In this document: positions 41,980 through 50,222 of the stretch, piece after piece | Position numbering within the stretch: position 1 is the first letter of the stretch | Layout of the letters: each line of letters begins with the position of its first letter | Origin: Protaetiibacter sp. | GTDB taxonomy: Bacteria; Actinomycetota; Actinomycetes; Actinomycetales; Microbacteriaceae | Assembly (NCBI GenBank): GCA_030150265.1 | Contig: JASLGG010000028.1 | Span: 24,959-88,958, forward strand | Length of the DNA: 64,000 bases | Reading direction: 5' to 3' | The notes under the pieces: generated by a model | Databases searched by the model: none | Seen by the model: only the letters and a program-made list of their open reading frames with translations | Told to the model about the DNA's origin: nothing | Position numbers and translations under genes: made by a program

Positions 41980-43076
41980 TCGAGGTAGAAGAGGCCGACG
42001 CCCGCCGCCACGAACAGCGCGGCGATGATCCAGAACCGCACGACGACTGTGATCTCGGCCCAGCCCTTGAGCTCGAAGTGGTGGTGCAGCGGGCTCATCA
42101 GGAAGATGCGGCGGCCCGTGCCGAAGCGCCACTTGGTGACCTTGAAGTACACGCGCTGCAGGATGACCGATCCGGTCGTCACGATGAAGAGGCCGCCGAT
42201 GAGCAGCAGCAGCAGCTCGGTGCGGCTGAGGATGGCGAGGGCCGCCAGCACGCCGCCGAGAGCGAGCGATCCGGTGTCGCCCATGAAGAGCTGCGCCGGC
42301 GAGGTGTTCCACCACAGGAAGCCGATGAGCCCGCCCGCGACGGCGGCTGCGATGACCGCGAGCTCGAGCGGGTCGCGCACCTCGTAGCACCGGTAGAGGT
42401 CGGCCTCGGCGACGCGGGAGCCGAAGCACCACTGGTTGTTCTGCCAGAAGCCGATGAAGATGTAGGCCGAGACGGCGAAGATCGACGCGCCCGTCGCGAG
42501 GCCGTCGAGGCCGTCGGCGACGTTGACGCCGTTCGAGGCCGACACGGTGATGAGGTTGACCCACACCAGGAAGAGGATCACCCCGATCACCGGCCCGAAG
42601 GCGAACAGGTTCAGCCACGGGATGTCGCGCACGCCCGAGATCAGTCCGGATGCGGCGGTGAGGCCGTTCTCGTCGGTCGAGACGAGCGCGAGCAGGGCGA
42701 AGGTCGTGGCGATGATCACCTGCCCGGCGATCTTCGACCAGCCGCCGAGGCCCAGGCTGCGCTGCTTGCGGGTCTTCAGGAAGTCGTCGACGAAGCCGAC
42801 GAGACCGAGGCCCACCATCATGCCGATGACGAGCATCGCGACCCGGGTGGGGGGCGTGTCGGTCACGAGGTGCCCGACGAAGTAGCCGATCACCGTGCCC
42901 GTGATGAACACGATGCCGCCCATCGTGGGCGTGCCGCGCTTGGCGTGGTGCGCCTCGGGCCCGTCGTTGCGGATGAACTGACCCCAGCCCAGCTTCTTGA
43001 ACAGCCGGATCCACAGCGGCGTCGTGAAGAGGGTGAAGACGAGCGAGACGCCCCCGGCGATGAGCAGCGTGATCAC
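41964..43076 (-). CDS. mraY: Phospho-MurNAc-pentapeptide transferase
   Basis: This 370-residue membrane enzyme joins UDP-MurNAc-pentapeptide to undecaprenyl phosphate, making lipid I. Ten helices are apparent. Catalytic segments are FVDDFLKTRKQRSLGL, the Asp-rich NVADGLDGLATG and SPLHHHFELKGWAE with its HHH triplet. GTG at 43076 overlaps the murF stop by 4 bases (GTGA). Confidence 0.96.
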   Translation of the reverse strand: MITLLIAGGVSLVFTLFTTPLWIRLFKKLGWGQFIRNDGPEAHHAKRGTPTMGGIVFITGTVIGYFVGHLVTDTPPTRVAMLVIGMMVGLGLVGFVDDFLKTRKQRSLGLGGWSKIAGQVIIATTFALLALVSTDENGLTAASGLISGVRDIPWLNLFAFGPVIGVILFLVWVNLITVSASNGVNVADGLDGLATGASIFAVSAYIFIGFWQNNQWCFGSRVAEADLYRCYEVRDPLELAVIAAAVAGGLIGFLWWNTSPAQLFMGDTGSLALGGVLAALAILSRTELLLLLIGGLFIVTTGSVILQRVYFKVTKWRFGTGRRIFLMSPLHHHFELKGWAEITVVVRFWIIAALFVAAGVGLFYLEWAVR

Positions 43077-44485
43077 GAGGCGCCCTCCTGAGCGAGACGG
43101 TCGCCCAGGAGCCGCAGCCCCGCGGACTTCGAGGACTTCACGAGCACGAGGTCTCCCGGTCGAAGCTCATCACGCAGCACATCGTAGGCGGCATCCGGGT
43201 CGGTCACGAGCACCGACTCCCCGTCCCACGAGCCCTCCAGTCCCGCGGCGGCGTGGATGTGGCGTGCGGCGTCGCCCACCACGACGAGACGGCGGATGTC
43301 GAGGCGCACCGCCAGCCGGCCGATGCGGTCGTGCTCCTCCTGCGCGTAGGGCCCGAGCTCCGCCATCTCGCCGAGCACCGCGACGGTGCGCATGCCCTCG
43401 TCGCGCCCGAGCTGGGCGAGCGTCTTGAGGGCCGCCGCCATCGAGTCAGGGCTCGCGTTGTAGGCGTCGTTGATCACGACGACGCCGTCGGCGCGGGTCA
43501 GCAGCTCCATGCGCCCGCGCTCGGCGCGCGGCACCTCGGCGAGGGCGGCGATCGCGCGGTCGAGGTCGACGCCGAGCTCCCGCGCCACCGCGAGGGCGGC
43601 GAGGGCGTTCATGACGTGGTGCTCGCCGAGGATGCGCAGCCGCACCGGGCGGCGGACGCCATCCGCCACGAGCGTGAAGGAGGTGCCCCGTACGCTCGTC
43701 GCGACCCCCTCGGCGCGCACCTCGGCCGACGCGGAGAGGCCGAAGCCGACGACGCGCGCGGGCGTGCGCTGCGCCATCCGGGCCACCCGCTCGTCGTCGA
43801 CGTTGAGGATCGCGACCGCGTCGGCGGAGAGGTCGGTGACCATCTCGGCCTTGGCGGCCTCGGTCGCCTCGATGCCGCCGAAGCCGCCCGCGTGGGCGAG
43901 GCCCACCTTGAGCACGACGCCGATGTCCGGGCGCGCGATGCCGACGAGGCGCGCGATCTCGCCCGCGCCGCTCGCCCCCATCTCGACGATGAGGTAGCGC
44001 GTCGCACGGTCGATCCGCAGCATCGAGATCGGCGCGCCGACCTGGTTGTTGAACGAGCCCTCGGGCGCGACCGTGGGCCCCTCGGCCGAGAGGATCGCAC
44101 GCAGCAGGTTCTTGGTGGTGGTCTTGCCGTTGGACCCCGTGACGCCGACGACACGGAGGGTTCCCTCGGCGTGGACGCGGGCGACGACCTCGCGCGCGAG
44201 CGATGCCAGGGCGTCGAGCCCGTCCGCCACGACGAGCTGGGGCACGTCGACGGCGAGCTGCTCGCGGCAGATGACGAGCGCGGCGCCGGCGGCGGCCGCA
44301 TCCGGGGCGAAGAGATGCCCGTCGGTCACCTCGCCGGGCAGGGCCACGAAGATCGAGCCCGGCGAGACGAGGCGCGAGTCGGTCTCGACGCTCCCCTCGA
44401 CGACCGTGCCGGCGTCGGCGCCGACGGGCAGCACGAGACGACCGTCGAGGAGCTCGGCGAGCTCCCCGAGACGGAACGGGATCAT
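43073..44485 (-). CDS. murF: UDP-MurNAc-tripeptide--D-Ala-D-Ala ligase
   Basis: This 470-residue ligase completes the pentapeptide by adding D-Ala-D-Ala. The ATP loop is VGVTGSNGKTTTKN near residue 110, followed by GSFNNQVGAPISML, LIVEMGASGAGEI and VINDAYNASPDSMAAAL. ATG at 44485 overlaps the murE stop by 4 bases (ATGA). The partner ddl gene is not in this window. Confidence 0.96.
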   Translation of the reverse strand: MIPFRLGELAELLDGRLVLPVGADAGTVVEGSVETDSRLVSPGSIFVALPGEVTDGHLFAPDAAAAGAALVICREQLAVDVPQLVVADGLDALASLAREVVARVHAEGTLRVVGVTGSNGKTTTKNLLRAILSAEGPTVAPEGSFNNQVGAPISMLRIDRATRYLIVEMGASGAGEIARLVGIARPDIGVVLKVGLAHAGGFGGIEATEAAKAEMVTDLSADAVAILNVDDERVARMAQRTPARVVGFGLSASAEVRAEGVATSVRGTSFTLVADGVRRPVRLRILGEHHVMNALAALAVARELGVDLDRAIAALAEVPRAERGRMELLTRADGVVVINDAYNASPDSMAAALKTLAQLGRDEGMRTVAVLGEMAELGPYAQEEHDRIGRLAVRLDIRRLVVVGDAARHIHAAAGLEGSWDGESVLVTDPDAAYDVLRDELRPGDLVLVKSSKSAGLRLLGDRLAQEGAS

Positions 44486-46044
44486 GCCCAGCCCGCCTCG
44501 CGGAGGGCCGCCCGGGCCTCCTCGCGCGCCGAGTAGGGCGTGCGCACGCCGCGGATGTCGCGGTAGTCCTGGTGCCCCGGTCCCGCCCAGAGGATCGAGT
44601 CGCCCTCGCGCGCGAGGCCGACCGCGACGCGGATCGCCTGCTCGGGCGGGCTGACCTCGTGGACCTCGGGCTGGTGCTCGGCGAGGGCCGCGCCCTCGAG
44701 CAGGGTCCTGCGGATCGAGACCGGGTCCTCGAAGCGCGGGTGGTGATCCGTGATCACGAGGATGTCGCTGCCCTCCGCCGCGACCCGCGCCATCTCGTGG
44801 CGCTTGGTCGCGTCGCGGTCGCCGTCGGCGCCGAACACCATGATCGTGCGGCCCGTCGTGAACTTGCGCACCGCGGCGAGGGTGTTCTCGAAGGCGTCGG
44901 GGCTGTGGCCGAAGTCGACGTAGACGCTCGGGCCGCGATCGCCCGAGACCCGCTCGGTGCGGCCGGGCAGGTGGGCGCGGATGCCGCCGTCGGCCTCGAG
45001 CGCCTGGCCGATCGCCTCGAGCTCGAAGCCCGCCTCGACGAGCATCACGATGGCGAGGGCCGCGTTGGCGGCCATGTGCCAGCCGATGAGCGGCTCGCGC
45101 GTGACGAGCTCGCGTCCGTCCGGGCCGGTCAGGCGGAACCCGGTGTAGGCCGCGGTCTCGTCGAGCACCTCGACGACCCACTCGGCGGCCTCGACGTCCT
45201 CCGGCGAGGCGTGGCCGACCGTCGCGATCGTGGTGACCGGGATGCGCGAGGCGGCCACCACGCGGCGCCCGTACGGCGAGTCGAGGCATACGACCCCTCG
45301 CCGCGCCTGCTCGGGGGCGAAGAGCGCGAGCTTGGCGGAGAAGTACTCCTCCATGTCGGCGTAGTCGTCGAGGTGGTCGTGGCTGAGGTTCGTGAAGCCG
45401 GCGACGTCGAAGACGAGCCCGTCGACGCGGTGCCGGGAGAGCGCCTGGGCGCTCACCTCGACGGCGACCGCGCGCACGCCGGCCTCGCGCATCCGGGCCA
45501 GCAGCGCGTGCATCTCGCTCGCCTCGGGCGTCGTGAGGAGGCTCACGACCGAGAGCTCGCCGATGTGGCGCTCCGCGGTCGTCGAGAGGCCTGTCACGAG
45601 GCCGAGCTGCCGCAGCACCGCCTCGAGCAGGTAGCTCGTGGAGGTCTTGCCGTTGGTGCCGGTCGTCGCGAAGAGCAGCGGCGGGTGGTCATCGGTGCGG
45701 TAGACCCACGCCGCGATCTGGCCGAGCGCCGCGCGCGGCGACGGCACGAGCACGACGGGCAGCCCGCTGTCGGCGGCGAGGGCCGCCCCGGCCTCGTCGG
45801 TGACGATCGCGACGGCGCCGCCCTCGGCGGCGCGCGCCGCGAAGCTCGCGCCGTGCACCTTGGCGCCGGGCACGCCCACGAACAGGTCGCCCGGGTGGAG
45901 GTCGCCCGTGGAGAGCGTGACGCCGGTGACCTCGAGTCCGTCGAGGTCGCCCCGGTGCTCGAGCCCGAACTCCTGCACGAGCCGGGCGAGCGGCCGCGGC
46001 GTGGGATGCTCGGGACGGAGGACCGGAGGGATCCGTGAGCTCAC
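44482..46044 (-). CDS. murE: UDP-MurNAc-L-Ala-D-Glu--diamino acid ligase
   Basis: This 520-residue ligase adds the third stem-peptide residue. The ATP loop is FATTGTNGKTSTSY; GFTNLSHDHLDDYADMEEYF and VDFGHSPDAFENTL follow. The motif that contacts the third residue reads DHHPRFEDP (D433-H434-H435-P436-R437), not the DNPR of meso-diaminopimelate ligases. Members of Microbacteriaceae often have group B peptidoglycan with lysine, ornithine, diaminobutyrate or homoserine at position 3, so the substrate may not be DAP. The start, GTG at 46044, lies 57 nt after ftsI. Confidence 0.94.
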   Translation of the reverse strand: MSSRIPPVLRPEHPTPRPLARLVQEFGLEHRGDLDGLEVTGVTLSTGDLHPGDLFVGVPGAKVHGASFAARAAEGGAVAIVTDEAGAALAADSGLPVVLVPSPRAALGQIAAWVYRTDDHPPLLFATTGTNGKTSTSYLLEAVLRQLGLVTGLSTTAERHIGELSVVSLLTTPEASEMHALLARMREAGVRAVAVEVSAQALSRHRVDGLVFDVAGFTNLSHDHLDDYADMEEYFSAKLALFAPEQARRGVVCLDSPYGRRVVAASRIPVTTIATVGHASPEDVEAAEWVVEVLDETAAYTGFRLTGPDGRELVTREPLIGWHMAANAALAIVMLVEAGFELEAIGQALEADGGIRAHLPGRTERVSGDRGPSVYVDFGHSPDAFENTLAAVRKFTTGRTIMVFGADGDRDATKRHEMARVAAEGSDILVITDHHPRFEDPVSIRRTLLEGAALAEHQPEVHEVSPPEQAIRVAVGLAREGDSILWAGPGHQDYRDIRGVRTPYSAREEARAALREAGWA

Positions 46045-46101
46045 GCTGCGTGGCCTCCTCTGCCTGTGGTCAGACCGTGTTCTCGTCCGCGGATGGACCC
46101 G

Positions 46102-47880
46102 TCACCAGGTGAGCGGGTTGTCCGGGGCGGGCACCGTCGAGGGCGTGACACGGAAGGTCTTGATGACCTGCTTGACGATCGCGTTGAAGGTGGGGGCCGC
46201 CGCGGCGGACGTCTTCATCGTAACCGGCTTCGCGAAGGTCACGACAACCGCGTACTGGGGGTTGTCGACCGGGAAGACCCCGGCCACCGAGACGATCCGG
46301 TCGGAGCCGTAGCCGCCCCCCGCGGCGACCTCGGCGGTGCCCGTCTTGGCGGCGATCCGGTACCCGGGTACCGCGAGCACGTTCGCGAGGTGGTACTGCG
46401 TGGTGACGCCCTCGAGCATCGTCAGGGTCGTGTCGGCCGCGTACGGGGAGACCACGCGCGTGCCCTGCGGCTGGGGCACGTCGACGTAGCTGCCGTCGGG
46501 CTTCTCGCAGCCCTCCACGAGGGTCAGCGGGATGCGCACCCCGCCGTTGCCGATCGTCTGGTAGAGGCTCGCGACCTGCGCGCTGGTCGCCGTCATGCCC
46601 TGGCCGAACTGCTGCGTCACCGAGGTGATCGCGTCGCTCTGCGCCACCGAGCGCACGAGTCCGTCGTTGTCCTTCTCGCCGAGGAAGTCGGCGCCGGTGG
46701 GCGAGCCGAAGCCGAACTTCTTCAGGTAGGCGATGCGCTCATCGAGCGGCATGAGCTCGGTCATCTGGGCGATGCCGATGTTGGAGGAGTTCACGAGGAT
46801 GCCGGCGGTCGTGTAGTGCACCTCGCCGTGACCGAAGGAGTCGCGGATGTTGAAGCCGACCGGCTCCACCGTGTAGTACGGCGGCACCGTGAACGGGGTC
46901 CCCGCGTTGAGCTTTCCGGCGTCGAGCAGCGAGGCCACCGTGGCGGTCTTGATGACGGAGCCCGGCTCGTAGGGCGCCGTGAAGGTGCGGGCCCCCGAGT
47001 CGTCGGCCGGCACCGAGTTGAGGTCGTTGGGGTCGATCGAGGGCCAGTCGGCCGCCACGACGACCTTGCCGGTCTTCACCTCGACGACCATCGCGGTGGC
47101 CCACTGCGCCCCGATCGCCGTGCCCTGCTCGGCGAGCGCCTGCTGCGCGAACCACTGGAGGTCGGCGTCGATCGTGAGGTGCACGGTGCCGCCGTCGGTC
47201 GCGGGCTTCTCCACGATCTCGGAGCCCGGCATCCGCACGCCGTCCTGGCTCACGGCGTAGCTGGTCTCGCCGTTCGTCGCGGCGAGGCAGCTGTTCCACT
47301 GGTACTCGGTGCCCGCGAGCGGGCCGTCGGTGCCCATGAGGCCGACGAGGTTGCCCGCCACGGCGCCGTTCGGATAGCTGCGGGCCGGCTGGGGCTCGCT
47401 GTAGACCCAGGGGATGCGGAGCGCCACGACGGCGCGGAAGACGTCGAGCTTGACGCCCTTCACGAGGTAGGCGAACTTCGCGGTCGAGTCCGCCGTGAGC
47501 GCCGTCCGGAGGGTGGCGGGATCGGCGCCCGTGAGGCCGGCGATCTCCTGCACGGCCTCGTCGAAGCCCACGTGCACGCGCTTCTTGACCCCGTCGACCT
47601 TCTCGACGCGGTCGAAGCCCTCGAGGTTCACGAGGTCGGGCGCGGCCGTGATGTTGAAGCGGTCGACGCTCGTGGCGAGCACCGTGCCGTTCGCGTCGAC
47701 GATGCTCCCCCGGGTGCCCCAGGTGGGCACCGTGCGGTAGTTGCTGCCCGCGGCCACGCGCAGGGTGTCGGCGCGCACCAGCTGGATGTCGACCAGCCGG
47801 ATCGAGAAGACCACCACGATCGCGAAGACCGCCAGGATCGCGAGCGCCAGCCTCCGGCGCCCTCTGCGTGCTTCGATCAC
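46102..47880 (-). CDS. ftsI: Penicillin-binding protein FtsI (septal transpeptidase)
   Basis: This 592-residue class B penicillin-binding protein cross-links septal peptidoglycan. One N-terminal helix (LALAILAVFAIVVVFSIRLVDI) anchors it. The dimerisation/pedestal domain spans ~60-250 and the transpeptidase domain ~250-580. Active-site motifs are SVIK within EPGSVIKTA, SSN within LVNSSNIGIA, and KTG within IAAKTGTAEVA. GTG at 47880 follows GGGGGAG by 3 nt. The longer frame upstream overlaps ftsL and is not coding. Confidence 0.95.
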   Translation of the reverse strand: MIEARRGRRRLALAILAVFAIVVVFSIRLVDIQLVRADTLRVAAGSNYRTVPTWGTRGSIVDANGTVLATSVDRFNITAAPDLVNLEGFDRVEKVDGVKKRVHVGFDEAVQEIAGLTGADPATLRTALTADSTAKFAYLVKGVKLDVFRAVVALRIPWVYSEPQPARSYPNGAVAGNLVGLMGTDGPLAGTEYQWNSCLAATNGETSYAVSQDGVRMPGSEIVEKPATDGGTVHLTIDADLQWFAQQALAEQGTAIGAQWATAMVVEVKTGKVVVAADWPSIDPNDLNSVPADDSGARTFTAPYEPGSVIKTATVASLLDAGKLNAGTPFTVPPYYTVEPVGFNIRDSFGHGEVHYTTAGILVNSSNIGIAQMTELMPLDERIAYLKKFGFGSPTGADFLGEKDNDGLVRSVAQSDAITSVTQQFGQGMTATSAQVASLYQTIGNGGVRIPLTLVEGCEKPDGSYVDVPQPQGTRVVSPYAADTTLTMLEGVTTQYHLANVLAVPGYRIAAKTGTAEVAAGGGYGSDRIVSVAGVFPVDNPQYAVVVTFAKPVTMKTSAAAAPTFNAIVKQVIKTFRVTPSTVPAPDNPLTW

Positions 47881-47896
47881 GTTCTCCCCCGCCCGA

Positions 47897-48508
47897 TCAG
47901 CGTGTCGTCGGCGACGGTAGTGTGCCGCTCGCCTGCCCCGTGGGAGCGACACCCGCTCCGCCCGCGGAGCCCGTCGTCGTGCCCGTCGCGCTCGGCGTGG
48001 CACCCTCCGCCCCCTGCGCCGACGCGACAGCGGCGGGGTCCAGGAGGTTGCTGCCGTCGGCGAGGAGCGCGTTGCCGATCAGGTTGCCGCTCGATCCGAC
48101 GATCTGCCCGCGCGGTGCCCCGGCCACGCCGAGCTGCTGTCCGGTGGCGACGTCGAGGAACACCGGGTTGCCGCTCGACACCATGCCGAGCTTCGTCGCG
48201 TTGTCGATGAGGCTCTGGGTCGAGCTGAGCTGCTCGAGGCTCTCCTGCGAGGCGTGCTGCTCCCGCGCCAGGTCGCGCGCCTGGCCCTGCAGGCCGGCGA
48301 TCTGGTAGGCGCCGTCGGCGAGCACGATGCTCATGAGCAGCTGGGCGAGCAGGATCGCGGCGATGCCGCCGATCGCGACGAGCGCGGCGTAGACGCGCGG
48401 GCGGGCGCGGCGCTGGGCGCGCGAGGGCGCGATGTCGAGGTGGCGGCGGGGCGCCTCCTCCTCCCGCGCCGGGAGCGGCATCCGCAGCGCTTCGGTCGCG
48501 ATGCTCAT
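47897..48508 (-). CDS. ftsL: FtsL-like divisome protein
   Basis: This 203-residue bitopic protein occupies the ftsL position between rsmH and ftsI. It has a basic cytoplasmic N-terminus, one helix (VYAALVAIGGIAAILLAQLLMSIVL, residues ~39-63), a coiled-coil stretch (YQIAGLQGQARDLAREQHASQESLEQLSS) and a long Ala/Gly/Thr-rich tail. The coiled coil would pair with the DivIC partner. Sequence similarity in this family is weak, so the name rests on position and topology. Its ATG overlaps the rsmH stop (ATGA). Confidence 0.8.
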   Translation of the reverse strand: MSIATEALRMPLPAREEEAPRRHLDIAPSRAQRRARPRVYAALVAIGGIAAILLAQLLMSIVLADGAYQIAGLQGQARDLAREQHASQESLEQLSSTQSLIDNATKLGMVSSGNPVFLDVATGQQLGVAGAPRGQIVGSSGNLIGNALLADGSNLLDPAAVASAQGAEGATPSATGTTTGSAGGAGVAPTGQASGTLPSPTTR

Positions 48509-49455
48509 GCGGCCATCTCCCTGAGTCGTTCGGCGGCGCGCAGCCGCACGGGGGTCGCGCGCGGGTTGCGTGCGCGCTCGGCGTCGTCCGCGAGCTCGGC
48601 ACCGCGCGTCAGGAGCCGCAGCTCGGGCGCGTGCTCCGGCAGCTCGACGGGGAGCCCGCGGGGGGCCGTCGAGGCGGAGCGCGCCTGGAGCTCGCGCTTC
48701 ACGAGGCGGTCCTCCAGCGACTGGTACGACATCACGACGATGCGCCCGCCCACCTCGAGCGCGTCGATGCCGGCCGGGATCGCCCGCTCGAGCACGGCGA
48801 GCTCCTGGTTGACCTCGATGCGCAGCGCCTGGAAGACGCGCTTGGACTGGTGGCCGGCGCGACGCGCGGCTGCGGGCGTCGCGGCGTCGATGATCGCCAC
48901 GAGCCGCGCCGAGGTCTCGATGGGCGCGCTGCGGCGCTCCTCCACGATGCGGCGTGCGTAGCGGGGCGCGAGCTTCTCGTCGCCGTACTCCCAGAAGATT
49001 CGACGGAGCGCCGCCTCGTCGTACTCGGCGAGCACGCGCGCGGCGGTGAGCTCGGCGGTGTCGTCCATGCGCATGTCGAGCGGCGCGTCCTGCGAGTAGG
49101 AGAAGCCGCGCTCGGTCTCGTCGAGCTGCATCGAGGAGACGCCGAGGTCGAACAGGATGCCGGCGATGCGCGCGATGCCGAGATCCGCGAGGACCTCGGG
49201 CAGCCGGTCGTAGACGGTGTGCACGAGGTGCGCCCGCTCGCCGAAGCGCGCGAGCCGCTCCCCCGCGAGCGCGAGCGCGTGGCGGTCGCGGTCGATGCCG
49301 ACGAGCTGCGCGTGCGCGAAGCGCGTGAGCAGCGCCTCGGAGTGACCGCCGAGGCCCAGCGTGGCGTCGACGACGACGGCCCCCGGCGCCTGGAGCGCGG
49401 GGCCGAGGAGCTCGAGGCAGCGCTCGAGGAGGACGGGGACGTGGAGCTCGTTCAT
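48505..49455 (-). CDS. rsmH: 16S rRNA (cytosine1402-N4)-methyltransferase
   Basis: This 316-residue S-adenosylmethionine-dependent enzyme (MraW) methylates C1402 of 16S rRNA. The SAM site is VVDATLGLGGHSEALL near residue 30 and GIDRDRHAL; further hallmarks are GILFDLGVSSMQLDETERGFSY and RVFQALRIEVNQEL. ATG at 49455 (MNELHVPVLLERC) lies 101 nt after mraZ. It is the second gene of the division cluster, as in most bacteria. Confidence 0.96.
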   Translation of the reverse strand: MNELHVPVLLERCLELLGPALQAPGAVVVDATLGLGGHSEALLTRFAHAQLVGIDRDRHALALAGERLARFGERAHLVHTVYDRLPEVLADLGIARIAGILFDLGVSSMQLDETERGFSYSQDAPLDMRMDDTAELTAARVLAEYDEAALRRIFWEYGDEKLAPRYARRIVEERRSAPIETSARLVAIIDAATPAAARRAGHQSKRVFQALRIEVNQELAVLERAIPAGIDALEVGGRIVVMSYQSLEDRLVKRELQARSASTAPRGLPVELPEHAPELRLLTRGAELADDAERARNPRATPVRLRAAERLREMAA

Positions 49456-49556
49456 GGGATAGAGGCGCCGAGCCCCCGGATCCGATCCCCATCCGGCGCC
49501 GCCTGACACCGGGGAAGGTGCGTCAGGAAGCGCGGCTGAGGGTCGCATCCGAGGGA

Positions 49557-49988
49557 TCAGAACAGGCCGGCGATCACCTCCTCGTCGGTGTCGGCGAAGT
49601 CGGCCTCGGTCGCCTCGTAGTAGGCGTTCCAGGCCGCGGTGTCCCAGATCTCGGCGCGGTTGCCCGCACCGATGACGGTGAGCTCGCGATCGAGCCCCGC
49701 GTACTCGCGCAGCATCGGCGGGATCGTCACGCGGTGCTGCTTGTCGGGCATCTCCTCGGCCGCGCCGCTCAGGAACATGCGCAGGAAGTCGCGGCCCTTC
49801 TTGCCGGTCACGGGCGCCTGCCGGGCACGCTCGTGCAGCTCCTCGAACTCGCGCTGGCTGAACAGGTAGATGCAGCGCTCCTGACCGCGCGTCATGACGA
49901 CGCCGTTCGCGAAGTCCCCCATGAACTTCGCGGGAAGGATGATGCGCCCCTTCTCGTCGAGCTTCGGGACGAACGTGCCGAGCAGCAT
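49557..49988 (-). CDS. mraZ: Transcriptional regulator MraZ
   Basis: This 143-residue protein has two SpoVT/AbrB-like repeats, each with a DxKGR-type core: LDEKGRIILPAKF near residue 11 and DKQHRVTIPPMLREYAGL near residue 86. MraZ forms rings, binds direct repeats before its own operon and represses it. Matching GTGGAG repeats lie in its promoter. ATG at 49988 is preceded by AAGGGGGAT. It is first in the division cluster. Confidence 0.96.
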   Translation of the reverse strand: MLLGTFVPKLDEKGRIILPAKFMGDFANGVVMTRGQERCIYLFSQREFEELHERARQAPVTGKKGRDFLRMFLSGAAEEMPDKQHRVTIPPMLREYAGLDRELTVIGAGNRAEIWDTAAWNAYYEATEADFADTDEEVIAGLF

Positions 49989-50020
49989 GCCATCCCCCTT
50001 CGCTCCGGCCGGATCCAGGT

Positions 50021-50056
50021 CTGCTCCACTTTACTCCACACTCCACCACCAAACAA
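50021..50056 (-). promoter_or_regulatory. mraZ promoter with MraZ-box array
   Basis: On the minus strand, -35 TTGTTT (50051-50056) and -10 TAAAGT (50028-50033) stand exactly 17 nt apart. GTGGAG hexamers at 50041-50046, 50034-50039 and 50024-50029, plus a GTGG at 50046-50049, overlap the spacer, the -10 and the start region; two have 10-nt spacing. MraZ binding here would block polymerase. Transcription should start near 50021, giving a leader of about 33 nt. Confidence 0.75.
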
Positions 50057-50086
50057 GGAAAATCGACCGAAAGGCGTCGACTTTCC
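50057..50086. promoter_or_regulatory. 11-bp dyad abutting the mraZ -35
   Basis: GGAAAATCGAC and GTCGACTTTCC are complementary at 10 of 11 positions around the 8-nt centre CGAAAGGC. The dyad lies directly upstream of the -35, the usual place for an activator. I do not recognise the regulator. Confidence 0.5.
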
Positions 50087-50093
50087 CCGTGAG

Positions 50094-50114
50094 TTGCCTG
50101 TAATAACAGGGCAA
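50094..50114. promoter_or_regulatory. Dyad TTGCCTGT-AATA-ACAGGGCAA upstream of mraZ
   Basis: The inner arms CCTGT/ACAGG are perfect around AATA; the outer TTG/CAA pair after a one-base bulge. It is a second dyad, 7 nt from the first, and may be part of the same control region or an upstream promoter element. Confidence 0.35.
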
Positions 50115-50120
50115 AAGGCG

Positions 50121-50136
50121 GTGGAGGAAGGTGGAG
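50121..50136 (+). promoter_or_regulatory. Inverted pair of MraZ-like boxes
   Basis: GTGGAG occurs at 50121-50126 and 50131-50136 on the plus strand, exactly 10 nt apart, in the opposite orientation to the promoter-proximal array and about 75 nt from it. No plus-strand gene starts here, so the pair may be an auxiliary MraZ site. Confidence 0.45.
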
Positions 50137-50169
50137 GGATTTCCCACGAGAAGCCCGATCCCGGGCACG

Positions 50170-50195
50170 AAAAAAGGCCGACCCGAAGGTCGGCC
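50170..50195 (-). terminator. Rho-independent terminator after DUF3040
   Basis: On the minus strand GGCCGACC-TTCG-GGTCGGCC is a perfect 8-bp stem with a stable TTCG loop, followed by TTTTTT. This is the clearest intrinsic terminator in the window and insulates mraZ from upstream transcription. Confidence 0.92.
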
Positions 50196-50222
50196 GGAGA
50201 CGCGGTCAGCCCGCGTCGGGGA

